From positions 1 through 14,041 of the forward strand of contig JAIVER010000008.1 of assembly GCA_023864145.1 (NCBI GenBank): a stretch of DNA of 14,041 bases. Direction: 5' to 3'. Positions 8,219 through 14,041 of this stretch are shown here, piece by piece (the first letter of the stretch is position 1; the number at the start of each line of letters is the position of its first letter). The DNA comes from Thiohalomonas sp. (lineage in GTDB: Bacteria > Pseudomonadota > Gammaproteobacteria > GRL18). The notes beneath the pieces are model-generated. The model did not search any database. It was given only the letters and a program-made list of their open reading frames with translations, and was not told the origin of the DNA. Position numbers and translations under genes: made by a program.

Positions 8219-8239
8219 TACCTTAGTTATTTACCTTAG
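8219..8239. repeat. Short direct repeat in the skp-lpxD gap
   Basis: TACCTTAG occurs at 8219-8226 and again at 8232-8239, a 13-base period, and the first copy is embedded in the palindrome AGGTACCT (8216-8223). On the transcribed strand this places two CTAAGGTA units shortly before the lpxD start. It could be a protein-binding site or chance; no known operator is recognised. Confidence 0.35.
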
Positions 8240-8252
8240 CGACTAAACATGA

Positions 8253-8765
8253 CTATTTACCAGAGTACTGTTTTTTTAATTGAGCTAGAATTTTATCCGT
8301 AATATCAATCTGCTTACTCGCATAAATAACACCTTCACTAATGATTAAATCATATTTTTCTTTTTGAGCAATGGTTTGAATTGATTTTAGAACTGCTTTT
8401 TGTAGTTTGAGCAACTCTTCATTTTGACGGATACTGACATCTTCTTTAAAAGCCAATTTATCACGCTCAAGATCTCGTCTTAATGAAGTGATTTTTCTTT
8501 TTAACTTGTTAAGCTCTGCACTGGACAAAATAGCAGCATCTTTCTTTAACTTCTCTTCATTTTTAAGGATCTGCTTTTGCAAACTCACTAAAGATTTATC
8601 CCGTTTAGAAAATTCTTTTTGTAGTTTATTACGAGCTGATTCCGCCTGAGGTGCTTTTTGTAATAGTTTGGCCTGATTGACAAAAGCAATTTTTTGCTCC
8701 GCATAAGCAAATGACACGGAGAAAAGCAATGTGATTAAAATAAATAATCGAGTATATGCAATCAT
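8253..8765 (-). CDS. skp: Periplasmic chaperone Skp/OmpH
   Basis: This trimeric 'jellyfish' chaperone holds unfolded outer-membrane proteins in the periplasm on their way to BamA. The 170-residue precursor has a signal peptide (hydrophobic core about 7-20) with likely cleavage after AYA22, before EQKIAFVNQ. That short beta-strand start and the closing KYDLIISEGVIYAS (137-150) form the trimer core. Between them, about residues 38-130 are rich in Lys, Glu and Gln and predicted to be coiled-coil tentacles. The basic charge and length are normal for the family. A good Shine-Dalgarno AGGA (8772-8775) sits 6 bases before the ATG. It follows bamA after 108 bases and precedes lpxD, the standard order. 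Confidence 0.95.
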   Translation of the reverse strand: MIAYTRLFILITLLFSVSFAYAEQKIAFVNQAKLLQKAPQAESARNKLQKEFSKRDKSLVSLQKQILKNEEKLKKDAAILSSAELNKLKRKITSLRRDLERDKLAFKEDVSIRQNEELLKLQKAVLKSIQTIAQKEKYDLIISEGVIYASKQIDITDKILAQLKKQYSGK

Positions 8766-8873
8766 TTTTTTTCCTAAAAGTTTATATAATTTCGGTGTAC
8801 AAATTCTATGTACAACAGTAGTATGCTACATTCTTTTCAATATTACGAATAAGTATTAAAATTAAAAAGTAGT
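8766..8873 (-). other. 108-base gap between bamA and skp with paired TGTACA sites
   Basis: This is the largest gap between genes. It contains two copies of the self-complementary hexamer TGTACA (8796-8801 and 8809-8814), 13 bases apart. On the minus strand TATATAA lies between them and the skp start. A promoter specific for skp is conceivable, but the spacing from either TTGTAC to TATATA is not canonical. No intrinsic terminator for bamA is visible. Confidence 0.35.
8772..8775 (-). promoter_or_regulatory. Shine-Dalgarno of skp
   Basis: AGGA on the minus strand lies 6 bases before the skp ATG. It is the clearest ribosome binding site of the cluster and supports the chosen start at 8765. Confidence 0.7.
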
Positions 8874-11222
8874 TTAAAAGTTTTGACCAAAAGAGAACTG
8901 AAAGGTTTCAGTATCATCGGCATCTTTTTTATTTAATGGTGCGGCAAGACTCACTCTTAATAAGCCAAAGGGACTTAACCATGCCCCGGCAATACCGGTA
9001 GTATAGCGTAATTCTCCTACATCAAAATCACCGGCTTCCTCAAAGACATTACCCACATCAAAGAATCCACTCAAACGATAAGCTGAAGAATCCTTAACAA
9101 AAGGTACTGGTAAGATAACTTCTGCATTAGCTATAACTTTTAGCTGACCACCAAGAGGATCTCCTGTTGGCTGAAGTGTAAAAGGATCACGACCACCGAT
9201 ACTTGGTATATCATGCGGCGTATCATCTCTTGGGCCTAAAGTATTGCTCTTATAACCCCGGACATCGCTCATTCCACCGGCATAATACTTCTCAAAAGGT
9301 GGAAATGAATCGCCGCCCAAGGTACCTGCGTAACCAATATTCCCCTTTAACATCAAAGTTGTCGTTCTTGATAAGGGGAAAAAACGCTGTTGGACATAAT
9401 TAATATGATAGAAGATCAGGTCACTGCCCGGCAATGCCATGTCACCTGATAAACGCTGCAGAGCCCCACGAGTCGAAAAAATAGACTTGTTTCGACTATC
9501 ATGAGACCAGTTGGCAGAAAATCTTAGCGTATTAAATTCATCACCCTCATCAACAACAAACTTAAGAATATCATAAGAGGTCAATATAAGATCACTAGGT
9601 AAATCAATCTGAGTATTTTCAAAGTCCAGACCAAAGCCAATGCGATCAAATTCATTGATAGGCACACCAAAACCAATACCAAAACTGATATTATCTGTCG
9701 CATAATTAGATAGATTCTCTTCTTCCAGATCTGTTTCACGCCAACTAAAACGCCAGGTTCTACTAATGCCATCATCAGTAAAATAAGGATCGGTGACATT
9801 AAAACTATAAAGGGTATTAGCATCACTGGTATTAGCAGCAATCGCATAGCGATTACCGGTACCTAAAAAGTTACTCTGAGCAATACTAAAATTAAAAATA
9901 ACGCCTTGAGATTGTGAAAATCCCATACCCGCATTAATACTACCCGTTGATTGCTCTTCGACAGTATAGACAATATCAACCAAATCTGAAGCGCCCGGTA
10001 CCGCTGGTGTTTCAACACTGACTTCCTTAAAAAAACCTAATCGCTGCAGACGTTGTTTTGAACGTTCCACATCGGTGGTTGAAATCCAGGTATTTTCAAA
10101 CTGACGTAATTCACGGCGAATAACTTCATCAGATGTATTAGTATTACCAACAACATTCACACGACGTACATAAACACGATTACCCGGATCAACAAAAAAG
10201 GTCAAACTCACTTCTTTTGTTTTGTCATCAACCTGAGGAATAGGATTAACATTAGAGAAGGCATAGCCTGCTTTACCCAGCAGATCAACAATCGATTCAC
10301 TGGTCCGGGTAATATGCGTTCTGGAGAAAAACTGTCCTTTTTTAATTTCAACCACAGGGAAAATCTCTTTGGGAGCAATAATCAAATCACCCGCCAGCTT
10401 GACTTCTTTTATAATGTATTTATCACCTTCAGAGAGATTGATAGTAATATAGATATGCTTTTTATCGGGAGTAATGGCAACCTGAGTTGATTCAATTTTA
10501 AAATTAATATAACCACGGTCCAGGTAAAAAGAACGTAGTTTTTCCAAATCACCTGCTAATTTTTGCTTGGCGTATTGATCGGTTTTAGTATAAAAAGAAA
10601 ATAAAGTCGGTGTGGTCAGCTCTAATTCATCTAATAACTCTTCTGTTTCAAATACTTTATTACCCACAATATTAATTTGATGAATAGTGGTTACTCGCCC
10701 CTCTGACACTTCTATTTTGATACCGACACGATTACGTTCTAATGCTGTTACTTTGGTATCAATTCTGACTGCATACTTACCTCGGGCATAATATTGACGC
10801 TTTAACTCTGCGATAAGACGCTGTAATATTGATTTATCATAAACACGGCCTTCAGCAAAACCAATTTGTTTTAATGCTTTAGTGAGTTCTTCAGTATCGA
10901 GGTCTTTATTACCTTCAAATTCAATATCGGCAATGGCAGGACGTTCAAGGACAAAAACAATCAGTGAGTTGCCTTCCTGTTCCAGACGAACATCTTTAAA
11001 AAAGCCTGTTTTATAAAGTTCACGAATGGACTTCGAGACAGCCCTGTCACCAAGTCTGTCACCCACTTTCAAAGGAAGATAATTAAATACCGTACCCGCT
11101 GAAATTCGTTGCAGACCTTCTACTTTAATATTATCAATAACAAAGGCATCCATTGCGAATACCGTTTGCACGGAAAAAATAGAGGTTATAAGAAAAACTA
11201 AAGATAAAACGGCACGTCTCAT
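8874..11222 (-). CDS. bamA: Outer membrane protein assembly factor BamA
   Basis: Omp85-family core of the BAM complex: it inserts beta-barrel proteins into the outer membrane. With this start it has 782 residues: a signal peptide (1-23, VFA then MDAF), five periplasmic POTRA domains (about 24-420) and a 16-strand C-terminal barrel (about 425-782). The loop 6 signature VRGY is at 654-657 in GGMSDVRGY, and the protein ends in FSFGQNF, an outer-membrane C-terminal signal ending in Phe. I prefer ATG 11222, because GGAA lies 8 bases upstream and the signal peptide then begins MRRAVLSLVF. An in-frame ATG at 11243 (789 residues) lacks a ribosome site and adds MLIGTHL. It follows rseP by 27 bases, a usual pairing. 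Confidence 0.96.
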   Translation of the reverse strand: MRRAVLSLVFLITSIFSVQTVFAMDAFVIDNIKVEGLQRISAGTVFNYLPLKVGDRLGDRAVSKSIRELYKTGFFKDVRLEQEGNSLIVFVLERPAIADIEFEGNKDLDTEELTKALKQIGFAEGRVYDKSILQRLIAELKRQYYARGKYAVRIDTKVTALERNRVGIKIEVSEGRVTTIHQINIVGNKVFETEELLDELELTTPTLFSFYTKTDQYAKQKLAGDLEKLRSFYLDRGYINFKIESTQVAITPDKKHIYITINLSEGDKYIIKEVKLAGDLIIAPKEIFPVVEIKKGQFFSRTHITRTSESIVDLLGKAGYAFSNVNPIPQVDDKTKEVSLTFFVDPGNRVYVRRVNVVGNTNTSDEVIRRELRQFENTWISTTDVERSKQRLQRLGFFKEVSVETPAVPGASDLVDIVYTVEEQSTGSINAGMGFSQSQGVIFNFSIAQSNFLGTGNRYAIAANTSDANTLYSFNVTDPYFTDDGISRTWRFSWRETDLEEENLSNYATDNISFGIGFGVPINEFDRIGFGLDFENTQIDLPSDLILTSYDILKFVVDEGDEFNTLRFSANWSHDSRNKSIFSTRGALQRLSGDMALPGSDLIFYHINYVQQRFFPLSRTTTLMLKGNIGYAGTLGGDSFPPFEKYYAGGMSDVRGYKSNTLGPRDDTPHDIPSIGGRDPFTLQPTGDPLGGQLKVIANAEVILPVPFVKDSSAYRLSGFFDVGNVFEEAGDFDVGELRYTTGIAGAWLSPFGLLRVSLAAPLNKKDADDTETFQFSFGQNF

Positions 11223-11230
11223 TAAGTGAG

Positions 11231-11234
11231 TTCC
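11231..11234 (-). promoter_or_regulatory. Shine-Dalgarno that decides the bamA start
   Basis: GGAA on the minus strand is followed after 8 bases by ATG 11222. The alternative ATG at 11243 is preceded only by AT-rich sequence (AGATTAAT), so the internal start is favoured. Confidence 0.6.
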
Positions 11235-11249
11235 AATTAACATATTAAT

Positions 11250-12602
11250 CTAATTCAAAATTCTTGTGAAATCATTATACAATGCAATACTCATCAGCAT
11301 AACCAGTAATGTTATACCAATTTTAAGCCCTATTTCCTGTATTGCATCTGATACGGGAGAACCTTTAACCATTTCCACTAAATAAAAGAATAAATGGCCG
11401 CCATCAAGCATAGGAATAGGCAGTAAATTAATCACTCCCAGACTTAAACTGACAATCGCCAGAAAACGCAAAAAGCTTTCTATGCCCATCTGTGCAGAAT
11501 GCCCGGCAACTTCAGCTATTGTGAACGGACCACTGATATTCTTAATTGAGGCATCGCCAACGACTATACTACCTAACATTTTTAATGTTAGCAGTGATAA
11601 ATCCCAGGTTTTTTCAATTCCCTTACTAATTGCAGTAAAAACACCATATTGATGCATCGCATACATTGATTCAGGCAGTGGTGTGACAGACTTAGGGCGC
11701 ACACCAATACGACCAATCGTTTGACTGCCTTTTTTAGCAAAGCCAATGGTTACAGGCAATTGGAAATATTGGCCATTTCTTACAATTTCAATAACAACTT
11801 TTACTCCCGTCTTATCAATAACCGAGCGAACCAGATCCCTCCAATGGTCTATAGACTGGCCGTCAATAGAGACCACCTGATCACCTGAGAGGATCCCGGC
11901 AATTGAGGCGGGTGAATCGGGTGTGACTTCACTAATAATAACATCTTCAACAGGCAGTTTTAAACTAAGTCCAATGATATTCTGAAGACTTGAAGGTTCC
12001 ACATCATTATCTAACTGATCAAGCTTAAAAGTAATATTGCGTTGATCAGATAATTTAAGGATCACACTTTTACGTTCTATAAATGCCTCAAGCAATTGTT
12101 CATACACAGCATTCAGTGTGGGCGTATCCTCACCATCAACGGCAACAATCAAGTCATCGCTGCGTAAACCAGACTGCCAGGCGATTGAATTGCTGTCCAG
12201 ATTACCCATAATAGGTTTAACACCTTGTATGCCCATAACAAACATAAGCCAAAAAGCAAACACAGCAAAAACAAAATTGACAAAGGGACCAGCAAGAACA
12301 ATAGCAAACCGTTTATAAACGGATTGTCGATTAAAGGCTCGATGTAATTCGTCTTCAGCAACATCCCCTTCCCGTTCATCAAGCATCTTGACATAACCGC
12401 CAAGAGGAATGCTGGCAAGTATAAATTCGGTATTATCTTTTTCACCTCGAAAACGAAATAAAGGCGTACCGAAACCTATTGAAAAGCGCAAAACCTTAAC
12501 ATTAAGTTTTCTTGCCACCCAAAAATGGCCATATTCATGAATAGCAACAAGCAGTGCAATAGTAAAAATAAAAGCCGGTATAACGACTATAAGATTATCC
12601 AT
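11250..12602 (-). CDS. rseP: Site-2 intramembrane zinc protease RseP
   Basis: This inner-membrane metalloprotease makes the second cut in the anti-sigma factor RseA, releasing sigma-E during envelope stress; it also clears signal-peptide remnants. The 450 residues equal the E. coli length. Zinc site HEYGH is at 22-26 in the first membrane helix (H22, E23, H26), with the third ligand D400 in PIPMLDGGH. Further membrane helices lie at about 98-124, 374-395 and 425-445. Two PDZ domains lie between (about 130-215 and 220-305), the second with SPASIAGILSGDQVVSIDG (230-248). Downstream bamA and skp belong to the sigma-E regulon in E. coli, which makes the linkage functionally sensible; I see no sigma-E promoter here. 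Confidence 0.97.
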   Translation of the reverse strand: MDNLIVVIPAFIFTIALLVAIHEYGHFWVARKLNVKVLRFSIGFGTPLFRFRGEKDNTEFILASIPLGGYVKMLDEREGDVAEDELHRAFNRQSVYKRFAIVLAGPFVNFVFAVFAFWLMFVMGIQGVKPIMGNLDSNSIAWQSGLRSDDLIVAVDGEDTPTLNAVYEQLLEAFIERKSVILKLSDQRNITFKLDQLDNDVEPSSLQNIIGLSLKLPVEDVIISEVTPDSPASIAGILSGDQVVSIDGQSIDHWRDLVRSVIDKTGVKVVIEIVRNGQYFQLPVTIGFAKKGSQTIGRIGVRPKSVTPLPESMYAMHQYGVFTAISKGIEKTWDLSLLTLKMLGSIVVGDASIKNISGPFTIAEVAGHSAQMGIESFLRFLAIVSLSLGVINLLPIPMLDGGHLFFYLVEMVKGSPVSDAIQEIGLKIGITLLVMLMSIALYNDFTRILN

Positions 12603-12688
12603 AAAACCTATATTAGCTCTCTTAAAAAATTCATTAGTTAATAGTCCACTTAGTGGTAAAAGTTAATAACCGCTATTAACAACTACAG
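12603..12688 (-). other. 86-base gap between dxr and rseP with two small inverted repeats
   Basis: Two inverted repeats are visible. GTTAATA/TATTAAC has arms at 12662-12668 and 12674-12680 with a 5-base loop, and CCACT/AGTGG has arms at 12646-12650 and 12652-12656 around one base. Neither is GC-rich or followed by a T-run, so a terminator is not supported. They may be weak RNA hairpins in the dxr-rseP leader. Confidence 0.35.
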
Positions 12689-13918
12689 TTAAGCGGCCTG
12701 TTGACATAGACTATCAGCAATTGTTCTTGCCTTAACATCTGCCGCTAAAATAACACTCAGCGAATCAGCCGGCACAGCAGGCAATTGTTCTATCGTCTGC
12801 TGCACAATTTGTGCAATTTGAGTAAAAGCAATTTTTTCCTGCAAAAAAGCATCCACTGCAATTTCATTAGCTGCATTTAATATGGCCGGTGCAGTTCCAC
12901 CGCTGCGCAGTGCATCATAGGCTAATTTAAGACACACAAAGCGTTCAAAATCAGGCTTCTCAAAATTAAGTTGCGCAACTTTAAAAATATCTAACTGTTC
13001 AACACCAGAGTTCATACGTTCAGGCCAGGCCATTGCATGAGCAATTGGCGTGCGCATATCAGGATTGCCTAATTGCGCCAGTACGGAACCGTCACTATAC
13101 GATACCATAGAATGAATCAGACTTTGCGGGTGAATAACCACCTGAATATCATCGGCTGTGGCATTAAATAAGCAGCTTGCTTCAATGACTTCGAGACCTT
13201 TATTCATCATAGTTGCAGAATCAACGGATATCTTTCGTCCCATTTCCCAGGTTGGATGCGCACAAGCCTGATCGGGTGTCACGCTCTGTAATTCATCCAG
13301 ACTTTTATTTAAAAACGGGCCTCCGGAAGCGGTTAATAGTATTTTTTCAACACCAGATTCCTGTAAGTTTTGTAACGTGCTTTTATCAATACTGGTATCT
13401 ACATTCGCACTGATATTATTTAGTTTTTCAGGCATTGATTGAAAGATCGCATTATGTTCACTATCAATCGGCAATAAGGTCGCACCATTTTCTTTGACTG
13501 CCTGCATAAATAAATCACCTGACATCACCAATGATTCTTTATTAGCCAATAAAATACGTTTACCGCTTCGAGCAGCTGCCAGTGATGAGCTTAATCCTGC
13601 AGCACCAACAATAGCAGCCATAACATAATCAACCTGATCCATAGACGCCACATCGTCAAGTGCATCACAGCCTGAAAAAACCTTAATGTACTGCGTCTCA
13701 GGGTTATTTCTTAAACGCTGCTGCAATTCATTAGCAGATGCGTTATCCACCATAACGGCTATTTCAGGTAAGAATTGAAGACATTGTTCATAAAGACGTT
13801 CGACATTTTTATTTGCCGTCAACGCAAAGGCATTAAAACGTTCGGATTGTCTGGCAATAACATCCAAAGTACTCGTTCCAATAGAGCCTGTAGAACCTAA
13901 AATTGCGACATTAATCAT
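12689..13918 (-). CDS. dxr: 1-deoxy-D-xylulose 5-phosphate reductoisomerase
   Basis: NADPH-dependent enzyme that rearranges and reduces DXP to 2-C-methyl-D-erythritol 4-phosphate, the committed step of the MEP isoprenoid pathway; it is the target of fosmidomycin. The 409 residues begin with the nucleotide-binding ILGSTGSIG (6-14). AAIVGAAGL (101-109) and [12 protein letters not shown] (123-134) follow. The metal ligands are D152 and E154 ([11 protein letters not shown]) and E243 (NKGLEVIEA). [21 protein letters not shown] (221-241) is the flexible lid region. Compared with E. coli (398) there are about ten extra residues between QSMPEK and ILLTASGG (about 165-192). A weak GAG precedes the ATG. 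The usual upstream neighbour cdsA is not seen, because the repeat begins 37 bases before the start. Confidence 0.97.
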   Translation of the reverse strand: MINVAILGSTGSIGTSTLDVIARQSERFNAFALTANKNVERLYEQCLQFLPEIAVMVDNASANELQQRLRNNPETQYIKVFSGCDALDDVASMDQVDYVMAAIVGAAGLSSSLAAARSGKRILLANKESLVMSGDLFMQAVKENGATLLPIDSEHNAIFQSMPEKLNNISANVDTSIDKSTLQNLQESGVEKILLTASGGPFLNKSLDELQSVTPDQACAHPTWEMGRKISVDSATMMNKGLEVIEASCLFNATADDIQVVIHPQSLIHSMVSYSDGSVLAQLGNPDMRTPIAHAMAWPERMNSGVEQLDIFKVAQLNFEKPDFERFVCLKLAYDALRSGGTAPAILNAANEIAVDAFLQEKIAFTQIAQIVQQTIEQLPAVPADSLSVILAADVKARTIADSLCQQAA

Positions 13919-13952
13919 TATGATATTCTCATCAACTCAAACTGAAAAACAA

Positions 13953-13958
13953 TTTATA
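13953..13958 (-). promoter_or_regulatory. Possible -10 element created at the repeat/dxr junction
   Basis: On the minus strand TATAAA spans the edge of the repeat (TATA from the repeat, AA from the flank), about 35 bases before the dxr ATG. No convincing -35 is found 16-18 bases upstream (TGCATT at best), so promoter activity is only a possibility. Confidence 0.2.
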
Positions 13959-14041
13959 CCCAATCAACTTGAAAATGCAGGATCGAACACTTGGAAATTA
14001 TCATTAATTCGAGAATCTAATGATTTTCCAATGCTCGGTAA
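13955..14041 (+). repeat. Right copy of the 87-bp inverted repeat bounding the window
   Basis: Reverse complement of 2-88 with one difference. It begins TATACCCAATCAACTTG just upstream of dxr and runs outward off the right edge. In both copies the inner end can be read as TA followed by TACCC, which would fit a TA target site, as used by IS630/Tc1-type elements and related short elements; this is inference from two junctions. It lies where the cdsA-dxr spacer would be expected, so it may separate dxr from its usual upstream partners. Confidence 0.9.
13991..14031. repeat. Imperfect palindrome inside the right repeat
   Basis: The arms TTGGAAATTATCATTA (13991-14006) and TAATGATTTTCCAA (14018-14031) pair around the palindromic core ATTCGAGAAT (14007-14016), with a two-base bulge and one unpaired C at 14017. 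Partial pairing goes on further out, between about 13982-13990 and 14032-14039. Taking 14011/14012 as the centre, the outer end at 13955 would mirror to about 14068, beyond the window. Confidence 0.75.

Noticed and set aside
11160..11240. Sigma-E promoter (GGAACT type) in front of bamA
   Set aside because: GGAACTC occurs at the bamA start, but no matching -10 follows at the right spacing and the position fits a Shine-Dalgarno better.
12149..12445. 98-codon minus-strand frame overlapping the rseP 5' half
   Set aside because: It is an out-of-frame shadow of the strongly supported rseP coding sequence; its hydrophobicity mirrors the RseP membrane helices.
12640..12682. Inverted repeats after dxr as an intrinsic terminator
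   Set aside because: The stems are short and AT-rich, lack a following T-run, and the next gene belongs to the same conserved cluster.
1..14041. A novel multi-gene defence or biosynthetic system
   Set aside because: Every gene is a recognisable housekeeping or envelope gene in its usual gammaproteobacterial order; nothing accessory lies inside the repeats.

Overview
The window is a piece of gammaproteobacterial chromosome. It is visibly AT-rich (roughly 40% GC by eye) and every gene lies on the minus strand. Read in the direction of transcription (right to left) the order is dxr, rseP, bamA, skp/ompH, lpxD, fabZ, lpxA, lpxB, rnhB, dnaE, and a truncated yqaA-like gene. The dxr-to-dnaE order is the classic envelope/lipid A cluster of Gammaproteobacteria. 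The PHP motif of DnaE is degenerate, as in Escherichia coli. I cannot name a genus from the sequence alone.

Layout: 13918-12689 isoprenoid synthesis (Dxr); 12602-11250 intramembrane protease RseP; 11222-8874 outer-membrane insertase BamA; 8765-8253 periplasmic chaperone Skp; 8205-4650 LpxD, FabZ, LpxA and LpxB, which make the lipid A precursor; 4613-4014 RNase HII; 3936-445 DNA polymerase III alpha; 439-71 the start of a small YqaA-family membrane protein. Most gaps are short or overlapping, consistent with one long co-transcribed unit. The larger gaps, of about 80-110 bases, are before rseP, skp, fabZ and dnaE. There are no RNA genes, CRISPR arrays, transposase genes or convincing terminators.

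The genes serve two linked jobs. One is building the outer membrane: acyl-ACP supply (FabZ), UDP-GlcNAc acylation (LpxA, LpxD), disaccharide formation (LpxB), and OMP chaperoning and insertion (Skp, BamA), with RseP as the protease of the envelope-stress pathway. The other is housekeeping DNA replication and repair (DnaE, RNase HII). Dxr supplies isoprenoids, including the undecaprenyl carrier.

The non-routine part is at the edges. The window begins and ends with the same 87-base sequence in inverted orientation (86/87 identical). The repeat has its own internal imperfect palindrome, looks like part of a small palindromic insertion element, and at the left edge replaces the last third-helix region of the yqaA-like gene. 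I found no evidence of an undescribed multi-gene system. The best leads are this repeat family and a predicted C10 acyl preference in LpxA.
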